A stretch of 46,676 nucleotides of DNA from Planctomycetota bacterium (GTDB lineage Bacteria; Planctomycetota; UBA1135; GCA-002686595): contig JABACD010000008.1 in the NCBI GenBank assembly GCA_014237855.1, positions 148,505-195,180 on the forward strand, in the 5' to 3' direction. This document shows, one piece after another, positions 8,963-16,945 of this stretch. The position numbers and the translations under genes are program-made. A model generated the notes under the pieces. That model saw only the letters and a list, made by a program, of their open reading frames with translations, made no database searches and was not told the DNA's origin. Every line of letters begins with the position of its first letter. Within the stretch, counting starts at the first letter, position 1.

Positions 8963-9118
8963 TCAGCGGATACGTCTCCAGTACTCGCCTGGATCCCTGC
9001 TGAATCTCGAGTCGGCCCAGGAACGCTCCAGACCGAGTTCTGGATGGCCACGCGAGGTGTCGCGGAAAAAGCCCGCGAATCTTCGGACAGGCTGCCGGGG
9101 CCGTGCGCTGGCTCCCAC
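8963..9118 (-). CDS. Possible small protein upstream of the oxidoreductase
   Basis: A minus-strand frame that stops at 8963, 19 bp before the oxidoreductase start, has a protein-like C-terminal part (FAGFFRDTSRGHPELGLERS, then SRDPGEYWRRIR). Third codon positions there are about 70% G or C, similar to real genes nearby. A GTG at 9118 would give 51 residues; an ATG at 9205 would give 80 but would overlap the start of the divergent lipoprotein gene. No strong ribosome site is seen. If real, it is small, basic and soluble, and may be co-transcribed with the oxidoreductase. It could equally be noncoding leader sequence that happens to be open. Confidence 0.3.
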   Translation of the reverse strand: MGASARPRQPVRRFAGFFRDTSRGHPELGLERSWADSRFSRDPGEYWRRIR

Positions 9119-9168
9119 AAGTCCCGAACAGGAACCGCCGCTCAGTCCTTCAGAACCACATGAGGGCC

Positions 9169-9471
9169 ATGACTCACGAACAAGAAACTCCCAGGACTGC
9201 TTCACGGTGCAACCGGCGCGCGATCCGGCTGATCACGTTCCTCATCCTCCTGGGGCCAGCACTGCCCTCCTGCCGCTCGAATGACACCTGGAGTTTCTCG
9301 CTGTCCAGGAACCTCGCCTGCTCTGACAGCCCCGTCTTCAATTTCAATGAGGTCTGTGCCGGCGACAACGAGGCCGCCTTGGCGATCCTGGCCATCGCTC
9401 TGCTGCCTGTCCTGATTGACATCGTGATCCTCCCGATCACCCTGACCCATGACATCTGCTCCCAGGGCTGA
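9169..9471 (+). CDS. Small lipoprotein, YceK-like in layout
   Basis: The ~100-residue protein has a basic N-terminus (SRCNRRAIRLITFLILLG) and a lipobox-like ALPSC, so it is probably lipidated and anchored to a membrane. The mature part has two further Cys residues (LACSDSPVFNFNEVCAGDN), then a hydrophobic stretch ALLPVLIDIVILPITLTHDI. That ending resembles YceK/DUF1375 lipoproteins, which carry an Asp-x-LLLP-type motif, but the match is by eye only. Start choice: ATG 9169 is preferred because GAGG lies just upstream; ATG 9160 adds three residues. Function is unknown. Confidence 0.65.
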   Translation: MTHEQETPRTASRCNRRAIRLITFLILLGPALPSCRSNDTWSFSLSRNLACSDSPVFNFNEVCAGDNEAALAILAIALLPVLIDIVILPITLTHDICSQG

Positions 9472-9591
9472 GAGGACGGTGAGTGACTCGCCGGGGCTGC
9501 CCCATTGAGCTCGGGGAGATGCAGCGAGTCCTTGCCGTGCCGCAGACCCCTCGAAGGAGTCACCCTGGAGACAATTGGCTAAGCTCTGAGC

Positions 9592-10911
9592 ATGAGCTTC
9601 GATCAGAGCTGTCCGGACCCCTCTCGGCGCGCGTTTCTCTCCACCAGCGCGGGCATGGCCGCCACCGCCGGCCTCGCCTCGAGCCTGGCCCTCGGGGCCT
9701 GCTCGACGACTGAGGACCTCGAGCACGAGGCCAGGCTCGACGAGCAGCTCGCAGACCTCAAGAATCACCGCGACGAGCTGCTGCCCATCTCCAGGGAGGA
9801 GCACCTGGCCCGTCGGCTGCGCCTGGGCGAACTGCTCGCGCAGACGGGCTACGACGCGATGCTCATCGAGCCTTGCGCCACGATGAGGTATCTCACGGGT
9901 GTCACCTGGGGGCACTCGGAACGCCTGTTCGGCCTGGTCGTCCTCGCCGATGGATCTCACTTCTGGATCTGCCCAGCCTTCGAGGAGCAGAAGGCCAGGC
10001 TGCGAATTGAGGCCGAAGACGGCCCCTCGGGAGAAATCGTCACCTGGGATGAGCACGAGTACCCATTCGCTCCACTGGTCAGCGAGCTGGAGCAGCGACG
10101 GGCCCTGCGTATCTGCGTGGAGCCGAGCATCCGCTACGTCTTCGTCGCTGGACTGGCGGATGCGCTCGACCAGCCCCCGCCACCGTCCGCACGGGCACTC
10201 ATCACCGAACTGCGGGGCCGCAAGGACGAGCACGAGCTGGCCCTGATGCGCAGGGCCAACGAGCTCACCCTCGAGGCCCTCGGCGCCTCGAGCGAGCTGA
10301 TTCGCCCGGGCATGACGGGCCGCGACATCGGCAAGATCGTGAAGCACGCGCACACCCGGCTGGGCCTCACCAGCCACTGGGACCTGTCCCTGATCGGTCC
10401 AGCCGCAGCCTATCCCCATGGGGAGAATCGAGACATCCAGATCGCCCGGGGGGACGTCATCCTGATCGACACCGGCGGAGATCTTCACGGCTACAAGAGC
10501 GACAACACCCGCAGCTGGGTCTTCGATGCGAGCCCCACGGAGCGTCAATCGAAGGTCTGGCATGCGGTGCACGACGCTCAAAGGGCTGCCTTCGAGGCAA
10601 TCCGCCCCGGGGTCCGCTCCGGCGACATCGACCTCGTCGCCCGGCGGTACCTCGAAGCCCTGGGCCTGACCGACGGATACAGCACCTTCTCCCATCGTCT
10701 CGGCCACGGAATCGGTATGGAGGGGCACGAGGACCCCTACTTCGATTCGGGTAGCGAGGTGGTGCTGGCAGAGGGCATGACCCTGAGCGACGAGCCGGGA
10801 ATCTACCTCTACGGCGAGTTCGGAGTTCGCATCGAGGACATCATCGCCGTCACAACCGACGGGGCCGAGCACTTCGGGGACTGGCAACGCGGTCCGGAGG
10901 GGCCGCACTAG
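9592..10911 (+). CDS. Tat-exported M24 family metallopeptidase (Xaa-Pro aminopeptidase-like)
   Basis: This 439-residue peptidase has the creatinase/aminopeptidase P 'pita-bread' fold and likely removes N-terminal residues before proline. All five metal ligands are visible: Asp293 and Asp304 (VILIDTGGDLHGYKSDNTRS), His372 (HRLGHGIGMEGHE), Glu401 (TLSDEPGIYLYG) and Glu415 (VRIEDIIAV). The N-terminus has a twin-arginine signal (PSRRAFLSTSAGMAATA) that ends in LALGACS, a lipobox, so the protein is probably a Tat-exported, metal-loaded lipoprotein. The N-terminal creatinase-like domain covers about residues 70-210. The gene converges on the GT-C-like gene only 13 bp away. Its natural peptide is unknown. 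Confidence 0.9.
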   Translation: MSFDQSCPDPSRRAFLSTSAGMAATAGLASSLALGACSTTEDLEHEARLDEQLADLKNHRDELLPISREEHLARRLRLGELLAQTGYDAMLIEPCATMRYLTGVTWGHSERLFGLVVLADGSHFWICPAFEEQKARLRIEAEDGPSGEIVTWDEHEYPFAPLVSELEQRRALRICVEPSIRYVFVAGLADALDQPPPPSARALITELRGRKDEHELALMRRANELTLEALGASSELIRPGMTGRDIGKIVKHAHTRLGLTSHWDLSLIGPAAAYPHGENRDIQIARGDVILIDTGGDLHGYKSDNTRSWVFDASPTERQSKVWHAVHDAQRAAFEAIRPGVRSGDIDLVARRYLEALGLTDGYSTFSHRLGHGIGMEGHEDPYFDSGSEVVLAEGMTLSDEPGIYLYGEFGVRIEDIIAVTTDGAEHFGDWQRGPEGPH

Positions 10912-10924
10912 GAGCGCGGGTCGC

Positions 10925-12520
10925 TCAGTCCCCAGCCGGCTCCTCGAAGACGAAGCTCGATCCTGGCGGAAGGACGGCTTCGAACTCCTTCAGCCGAGCT
11001 TCGAGCTCGCTGAGGTGCGCTGGATCAGTGGCGTAGAAGGCCACCACATTGTCCGCGGGCGTGACCCTCGGCCCCCCCATCTTCAGCTCTCCGACCCGCC
11101 GCCAGCCCGCTGGCAAGCCCGGGAACCACTTGTCGTAGATCATCGCTGCCCGAATACCGTGCTCCTGCGCCAGGGGCCCCACCCAGGCGGCATCCGTGTT
11201 GTTCTGGCGCGCCTCGAGTGCCTCCAGTGAGGCCAGCCCCCACAGGTCGAGGACGTACTGGTCATTCTGGAACGCCGCCCAACCCAGATCATTGACCGCC
11301 ACCGGCTCCGCCCAGAACTCCGTCAGGAAGCGATGCATGGAGAAGTGCTGCTGGTAGACGTTGTTGGAGGCAAGGGCATTGTTGGCCAGGCCAATGACGT
11401 ACTCACGGCAGCCGATGCCAACCACCAGAAGCCCAACGATGGCTGTCTTGAACAGGGACTGCCCGAGAATCCAGGCGCGCAGCGGCTGCGCCCAGAGGAA
11501 GACGATGATCAGCAGTCCAGCGCTCCAGGCGTAGATCTCATAGCGGCTGTACCATCCGAAGCGACCGACCACCAGGTGCAGCAAGAGCCCCGCTCCAAAG
11601 CACAGGGCCGTGCGTCGCTCCACCTCGGAGCGCCGGGGCGAACAGCCCGTCGCGAGAAGCGCGACGACAGCCAGCGACATCAAGAGCCCCGGGGTGCTGG
11701 AGAGGTTGTGGTAGAGCCCATAGAGAATGGACTTCAGACCTCCCTCCGGGGCCACGGCCGCCGATTTCGCCAGCACAGAGGTCGGTAGCGGGTGGAGGCC
11801 CAGCGAGTGCAACAGGAAGGAATAGGCACCGATGCACAGGGTCATCAGCCCAGCGCACGCCAGGGCGCGCCCACGCTCACCCGACCACCAGAGCCAGAGC
11901 AGTGCTGAAGCGGAGAGAGCCGCATTCTCGTAGCGAACGAGAGGGCCGACGACGATCGCGACCAGCAACCAACGGGGAGCTCTACCCTGCTGACCGGCCA
12001 CCAGGACTCCATGGGCCACCAGCACTGCCAGCAGTACCTGAAGCGAGTGCTCCATCCCTGTGAAGACCAGCCCAACGAGGTTGCAGGCCGGGATGGCAAG
12101 TACTGTCGCCAGAACGACCGCACCCTTCATCTTCACGTCGCTCCCAGGCCTCAGTGCCAGGGTGAATGCACGCTGGATGACCAGCAGGGTCAGAATCGCG
12201 CAGAGGGAATTCAGCACGAGGGGCACCCACTCCACCAGGCCCAGTGCGGTGAAGGGCGCGAGCAAGAAGGGCCAGAGAATGCTCGAGGAAGGCGCTGACA
12301 CCTCGGCAAGGTTCAGACCGAAGTGTCCATCCAGTAGATTCTCCGCAAGCGCGAGGTGGATGTACGGATCATCGAGGGTGTACATCAGATACCCATCGTT
12401 CAGCACCAGAAGAGCCGCCAGCTCGACCATCAGGAGTACGCAGAGCACAGCGATGGGAACCAGGGACTCCTTCTCAGGGGGCGCGCTCCCGCTCTCCCCG
12501 CCATGGGCCGGTGCATTCAT
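10925..12520 (-). CDS. Polytopic membrane protein, GT-C-type glycosyltransferase-like
   Basis: The chosen start (ATG at 12520, MNAPAHGGES) gives 531 residues; the frame extends to 12673 but that leader is not protein-like. About ten hydrophobic helices follow. The first loop has MYTLDDPYIHLALAENLLDG then SAPSSSILWPFLLAPF, a paired-acid motif after the first helix as in GT-C enzymes that use polyprenyl-phosphate sugars (PMT/ArnT-like). The last ~110 residues are soluble and probably periplasmic (FQNDQYVLDLWGLASLEALE, AAMIYDKWFPGLPAGWRRVG). Such proteins glycosylate lipids or exported proteins at the outer face of the inner membrane. The family is inferred from topology and the DD motif; donor and acceptor are unknown. 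Confidence 0.75.
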   Translation of the reverse strand: MNAPAHGGESGSAPPEKESLVPIAVLCVLLMVELAALLVLNDGYLMYTLDDPYIHLALAENLLDGHFGLNLAEVSAPSSSILWPFLLAPFTALGLVEWVPLVLNSLCAILTLLVIQRAFTLALRPGSDVKMKGAVVLATVLAIPACNLVGLVFTGMEHSLQVLLAVLVAHGVLVAGQQGRAPRWLLVAIVVGPLVRYENAALSASALLWLWWSGERGRALACAGLMTLCIGAYSFLLHSLGLHPLPTSVLAKSAAVAPEGGLKSILYGLYHNLSSTPGLLMSLAVVALLATGCSPRRSEVERRTALCFGAGLLLHLVVGRFGWYSRYEIYAWSAGLLIIVFLWAQPLRAWILGQSLFKTAIVGLLVVGIGCREYVIGLANNALASNNVYQQHFSMHRFLTEFWAEPVAVNDLGWAAFQNDQYVLDLWGLASLEALEARQNNTDAAWVGPLAQEHGIRAAMIYDKWFPGLPAGWRRVGELKMGGPRVTPADNVVAFYATDPAHLSELEARLKEFEAVLPPGSSFVFEEPAGD

Positions 12521-13021
12521 CGCGGGAGGGTACCGGATCAGTGGCTCGAACCCGAATGTTGGGCTCGGGGAGGGGCGGAAAGCTCGGTCAGTGGCGAACC
12601 AGCTGACCGAACTCCTTCCGACTCCCATATAGTCTTCTTGATACTTCCCGAGAGTAGCGCTGAATGAGATCAAGCTACCCAGGCATCATGTTCGTCATTG
12701 GTGGACGAAGATTGAATCGGGTCTATTGCCCAATCTGTCTGCAAAGGCAGAGATCCATCAGAAGAGGCACCCGGAACAGGCCGTTGCAGGCGTGAGAGAG
12801 CTCCGGCCAATCCGTTCATCATGGCCAAAAAACGCCGAAGTGGAGGCCATCGAGCTGCGTGGTAGCCCCGATTAGCGTCAGCAGGAGGGGATTCGTGCGA
12901 ACGAAATCCAATCCTGACTCAGAAATCAGATGCCGTAGCTACGACGAATGGGAAGAGAAACGATTAGGACCCCGACTTTTCGATCAGCCCTGAGGTTCGC
13001 TCCAAAGCCTCCCCCGTCAAT
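12521..13021. other. Divergent intergenic region (501 bp)
   Basis: This region separates the minus-strand GT-C-like gene from the plus-strand coiled-coil gene and must hold both promoters. I see no clear -35/-10 pair, tRNA, repeat or protein-like ORF. The stretch 12674-12960 is slightly richer in A and T than its surroundings. No ribosome-binding site precedes the ATG at 13022. Confidence 0.5.
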
Positions 13022-15076
13022 ATGGAATTTGCTATCACTGTTTGCCTTGCCGCAGTCTCCGCGGTCCTCGGGTCATACGTTGCCCGCTACTTCTGTGATC
13101 GGAAGCACCAAGAGGAGCTCAATGAGCTCGATGAGGTGATGACCTGCGAGCTGGAGAAGAGTTTCCAGGTCTACTGCAATCTGGAAGAACGGGTCGTGAA
13201 GATCCTGGGATCCATGCGCCGCAAGGACGCCGAGGTCGCCCAGAAACTGAACTTCCAGCGCGAGAACATCATCTGCTTGCAAGAGGCCCTCGACGCCTAC
13301 GGCAGCATGATGACTGTCGACAGTGCCGGTGACTCTCAGGAGCAAGAAGACCTCGAGCGCGCCTTCCAGGCTGCTCTCGAGCCGATCTCCTGCGGGCCTG
13401 AGGAACAGGAGATCGTCGATCTCCCCAGCGACACCGAGGAGTTGAACTTCCTCTTCGAAGAGGTCGATCGCAAGGCTGCGGAGACCGAACGCGAGCATCT
13501 CAGGGCAGTGGAGGAACAAACTCAGTTCATCCAGCAGCTCACGACTCGCACGCAGGGACTCGAGCCCGTCGCCGAGGCTCTCTGCAAGCGTGAGAAGGAA
13601 ATCGTCGTGCTCAAGATGCTGCATGACCAGCTGACCCAGACCAACGAGACCCAGATAGAGCTGATCAAGGGGTGTCTGCGCGACTTCGAACCGATCGTAA
13701 GCCAGGTCCACGACGATCAGAATGTTCTCGATAACTGGAAAGAGAGGCTCCTGGAAATCGAGGAGCTCGGGACCACCAAGCTCGAAGAGCTCCAGATCCG
13801 CGTGGCAGAGCTCGAGATGGAGCTCGAGGAGGCTCACAGCCAGGCAACCGTCCTCGGTGAAAAGCTCGCCAGCGGAGGCTATCGGGTTGAGCAGCTCGAG
13901 GCCGAGCTTGATGAGAGCAAGGAGCAGTGCAACGCAGTCGAGGTTCAGCTGATCGATGCTCAGGAGAAGATCAGCGACCTCGACCACCAGCTCTCTTACA
14001 GCCATGGTCATGAGTCCGAGACCCTGATCTCGCTCGAGAAGAGCCGAGCCGCCCTGCTCGAGATCGAGAACCAGCAGCGGGAGGAGCGCGCCCAGGCGAA
14101 TCAGCTCGCCCAAGAGCTCGAGGCCGAGCTGGAAGAAGCCCGCAACGGTCTCCAGCAATCGATGGAGGAACGCTGCTCGATGGAGTCCCACATCGGTCAA
14201 CTCGGCGGCGAGCTCTCCGAGGTCCACGGAAGACTTCGCCAGCGCGAGCAGGAATTTACCGACAGCAAGATGGAGCTTCGTGGCCGAATCGAGGAACTCC
14301 AGTGCCAGGTCGAGTCCTTCGAGCTCACCGTCGAGTCACGGGACTCCGTGATCCAGGAGCGCGAGCAGCAAGTCTCCCAGCTGGAACAGGCCATCTCGGA
14401 CAACGAGACCGACCTTGAGCTCCATGTGCTTGAGATCGCTCGGCTCGAGAAGAACCTGGGTGAGAACAGCGAGAGCACGGGGCAGCTCCAGGAGAACCTC
14501 GAGCAACAGCACCAGGAATTCAGGCAGCAAGCCGAGGAGCTCAAGGATCGTGGACAGCAGGTCTTCGAACTCGAGCAGGCAGTCTCCCAGAAGTCTGATC
14601 AGATTCGCGGTCTCGAGCAGCAGCTCGTCAGCAGGCTCGAGGAGGTCACGAACGCCAGGAACGAGATGGAGGAGCGTGACCTGATGATCATGGAACTCGA
14701 GGGCAGCATCGAGCAGCTCAGGAACGAGGTCGCGGTCCACCAGACCGAGCTGGAGAGGCGACAGGGCGAGTTCGAAGAGCTCTGGCAGGTGCTCGATGAG
14801 GTCGAGCAGGCCAAGTCCGAGCTCGAGACGGAGCTGAGTAAGACCAGCCACGATGTCGACGACAAGGACACCATGATCGAGCAGCTGGCGGGCCAGCTCA
14901 ACGAGGTCTGCGGCGAGGCCGACGCCAACCGCCGTGCGATGCTCGACAAGGTCTCCACCTTCCGCGAAGCCCAATCGATGATTGAGGCCATGCGCCCGAT
15001 GCTAGAGGGTCTCGAGACCACGCTGAAAGAGCAGGGCGTGGATGTCGACCAGCCGGAAGACCCCACCGAGAGCTGA
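13022..15076 (+). CDS. Membrane-anchored long coiled-coil protein
   Basis: The 684-residue protein starts with one hydrophobic helix (residues 2-24, EFAITVCLAAVSAVLGSYVA) and is then almost entirely charged, Glu/Gln/Leu-rich helix with heptad spacing (for example ELQIRVAELEMELEEAHSQA and SRLEEVTNARNEMEERDLMI). This implies an inner-membrane anchor with a long coiled coil; by the positive-inside rule (VARYFCDRKHQEE right after the helix) the rod is cytoplasmic. There is no ATPase head, so it is not an SMC protein. Roles could be cell-shape, polar scaffolding or membrane-nucleoid tethering, but none is shown. Acidic residues greatly outnumber basic ones. A strong terminator follows 60 bp after the stop. 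Function is not assigned. Confidence 0.85.
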   Translation: MEFAITVCLAAVSAVLGSYVARYFCDRKHQEELNELDEVMTCELEKSFQVYCNLEERVVKILGSMRRKDAEVAQKLNFQRENIICLQEALDAYGSMMTVDSAGDSQEQEDLERAFQAALEPISCGPEEQEIVDLPSDTEELNFLFEEVDRKAAETEREHLRAVEEQTQFIQQLTTRTQGLEPVAEALCKREKEIVVLKMLHDQLTQTNETQIELIKGCLRDFEPIVSQVHDDQNVLDNWKERLLEIEELGTTKLEELQIRVAELEMELEEAHSQATVLGEKLASGGYRVEQLEAELDESKEQCNAVEVQLIDAQEKISDLDHQLSYSHGHESETLISLEKSRAALLEIENQQREERAQANQLAQELEAELEEARNGLQQSMEERCSMESHIGQLGGELSEVHGRLRQREQEFTDSKMELRGRIEELQCQVESFELTVESRDSVIQEREQQVSQLEQAISDNETDLELHVLEIARLEKNLGENSESTGQLQENLEQQHQEFRQQAEELKDRGQQVFELEQAVSQKSDQIRGLEQQLVSRLEEVTNARNEMEERDLMIMELEGSIEQLRNEVAVHQTELERRQGEFEELWQVLDEVEQAKSELETELSKTSHDVDDKDTMIEQLAGQLNEVCGEADANRRAMLDKVSTFREAQSMIEAMRPMLEGLETTLKEQGVDVDQPEDPTES

Positions 15077-15135
15077 TCTTCGTATCGACGAATGGTCGGA
15101 GGGTCCCGGCAAAATGCTTGACCCTCGACATGCCT

Positions 15136-15174
15136 GCGCGCCCGATTCTCGAATCGGGCGCGCTCGTTTCATTT
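15136..15174 (+). terminator. Rho-independent terminator after the coiled-coil gene
   Basis: A perfect 12-bp stem (GCGCGCCCGATT / AATCGGGCGCGC, 15136-15147 and 15152-15163) with a 4-base CTCG loop is followed by TCGTTTCATTT on the plus strand. The minus strand has no T-tract, so it acts mainly on plus-strand transcripts. Confidence 0.85.
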
Positions 15175-15197
15175 GCGGTCCTCGGTAGCCGCTGGGA

Positions 15198-16742
15198 CTA
15201 CCGCCTGGCCGGCTCGCCGGGTGAGGGCATCGTGCGCTTGATGAACTCCCTGATATCGTCGTTGGCCGCCTTCAAGTCGGGCCTGCGCAGGTACATCATG
15301 TGGCCCGATCGATAGCCCTTCCACGACATGCGATCCTGAAAGCGCCCGGAAGGGTCCATGTTCCACATGGTGTACTTGGCGTTGAAGTAGTCTGTCCCAC
15401 CGTCGTAGTAGCCCGACTGCACGAGGACATGAAGGTAGGGGTTCTGGGCCATCGCGCGCTGGAGGGTGCGGCCCGTCCCGTCGCCATCTCGATTCCAGGG
15501 GTGGACAGGACCAAACAGCCAGTACTGCAGGTCCGTGTCGTACCCGAGCACCTCACGTAGGTAGTGATTGATGGCCGGAGAGAAGGCGTGATTCCAGGAA
15601 GTCAGCGCCGGGTCGAAATCCGGACGCGGGCCTGAATCCGCTCGGTCCAGGCCGCGATAGCGGGAGTCCAGCCGCCCGACGGTGAGCCCCTCGTCACGCA
15701 GGAGTTCCTTCCAGTAGAAGGAGGTTGGAACGGCCATGTTGTGCTGGCGCACGACGGCCACATCTAGCCCGGAGTAGCGTGCGTAGCGAGAGCACAGCTC
15801 CTCGCGAGCCTCCCCGGAGAGCGACCCTCCACGGGCGATAGCCGGCAGAAGCTCATCCATGGTGAAGGCCTCCACCTCTGGCAGGAGCTCCTCGAGGTCA
15901 CGCGCCTGAAGCGCTTGATCGAGCTTCTCGTGGAACCAGGCCGTGGCCGTGAAGTAGGGCAGATAGAGTGCCTTCTCGACCGGGCCATCTCGGTCGATTC
16001 CAAGCTCCGTGGGAGAGACCAGGACAACCCCATTGAGGTACATCCACTGGGAGCCCTGCAGGGCCCCTGCCAGGCCGGAGACCCGCGTTGTCCCGTAGGA
16101 CTCGCCAATCAGGTACTTGGGAGAAGTCCAGCGCCCCTGCCGTGTGACAAAGGTCCCGAGCCAGCGTGCCAGGTACTCGACGTCCTCATTGACGCCAAAG
16201 AACTGAGACCGGTCCGCCTGGTTCAAGATTCTCGAGAAGCCCGTGTTGACCGGATCAATGAAGACGATGTCAGCCACATCCAGGATCGAGTGTGGATTCT
16301 CCTGGATGCCGTAGGGCTGCACCGGGTAGCCCTCATCGTCGATCTTCAAGAGTCGCGGCCCCGTGTAGGCCAGATGCATCCAGACTGAGGCCGAGCCCGG
16401 CCCCCCATTGAAGGAGAACACCAGCGGACGCGTGGCCTGGTCCTTCACATCACTCCTCTCGTAGTACGTGTAGAACATCGAGGCGACCGGCTCACCATCG
16501 GTATTCCAGACTGGCTGGGTACCGGTCGTGACCCGATAGGGCACCAGCTCTCCGCCGATCCTCACGCTGTCTTCGCTCGTGGTGGCCTCATCCGCGGCCA
16601 GCTCCACCTTCGCCGCTTCGACCGACTCGGTGGCTGTCTCCGATTCCGTGGTGGGCTCTTCCTGGGCAGCAGACTGGGCCGTGGTCGCGAGGGCAACCAG
16701 CAGGAAGGCCGTTGACCGGTAGAGAGTCTTCCAGCAAGGCAT
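15198..16742 (-). CDS. Exported S10 family serine carboxypeptidase
   Basis: This 514-residue protein is a serine carboxypeptidase that removes C-terminal residues from peptides. The oxyanion-hole motif is FSFNGGPGSASVWMH, the nucleophile is Ser215 in IGESYGTTR, and the catalytic acid and base are in VQSGYYDGGTDYF (Asp447 or nearby Asp) and SGHMMYLRRPD (His481). The start at 16742 (MPCWKTLYRSTAFLLVALAT) follows an AGGAGA site and gives a normal signal peptide ending in SAAQ; upstream starts, including ATG 16757, only add residues. A Glu/Thr/Ala-rich linker (residues ~30-60) separates the signal from the enzyme. Together with the exported M24 and sulfatase-like genes it suggests active processing of external or periplasmic polymers. 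The gene is divergent from the polymerase gene. Confidence 0.92.
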   Translation of the reverse strand: MPCWKTLYRSTAFLLVALATTAQSAAQEEPTTESETATESVEAAKVELAADEATTSEDSVRIGGELVPYRVTTGTQPVWNTDGEPVASMFYTYYERSDVKDQATRPLVFSFNGGPGSASVWMHLAYTGPRLLKIDDEGYPVQPYGIQENPHSILDVADIVFIDPVNTGFSRILNQADRSQFFGVNEDVEYLARWLGTFVTRQGRWTSPKYLIGESYGTTRVSGLAGALQGSQWMYLNGVVLVSPTELGIDRDGPVEKALYLPYFTATAWFHEKLDQALQARDLEELLPEVEAFTMDELLPAIARGGSLSGEAREELCSRYARYSGLDVAVVRQHNMAVPTSFYWKELLRDEGLTVGRLDSRYRGLDRADSGPRPDFDPALTSWNHAFSPAINHYLREVLGYDTDLQYWLFGPVHPWNRDGDGTGRTLQRAMAQNPYLHVLVQSGYYDGGTDYFNAKYTMWNMDPSGRFQDRMSWKGYRSGHMMYLRRPDLKAANDDIREFIKRTMPSPGEPARR

Positions 16743-16748
16743 CAGCAA

Positions 16749-16754
16749 TCTCCT
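16749..16754 (-). promoter_or_regulatory. Ribosome-binding site for the S10 peptidase
   Basis: AGGAGA lies six bases before the ATG at 16742, inside the alternative reading that begins at ATG 16757. In a window where few genes have such a site, this favours 16742 as the start. Confidence 0.55.
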
Positions 16755-16945
16755 CATGGCACTGGGGTTCAGGGGTGCGCGCTCGGCTCGGAGCGCACGA
16801 TGGGATCGCCTGCATCCTGCGCGAAGTTCCTCCCCTTGCTGAGTGAGATTCGGCCAGTTCCCCGCCTTCATACGTCTCCCGTACCCGGGGGCCAGGATTC
16901 TCCGACCCCGCAGGTTAGGCATTTGTTAGGCTTCCCAGCCGAGCC

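Noticed and set aside
9202..10908. A long minus-strand open frame (568 codons) opposite the M24 peptidase
   Set aside because: It is an antisense shadow of the peptidase gene, whose metal ligands and Tat signal are clear; the antisense product has no coherent domain.
13073..14227. A minus-strand open frame opposite the coiled-coil gene
   Set aside because: Its Leu/Glu-rich product mirrors the coiled-coil codons on the other strand, so it is a shadow.
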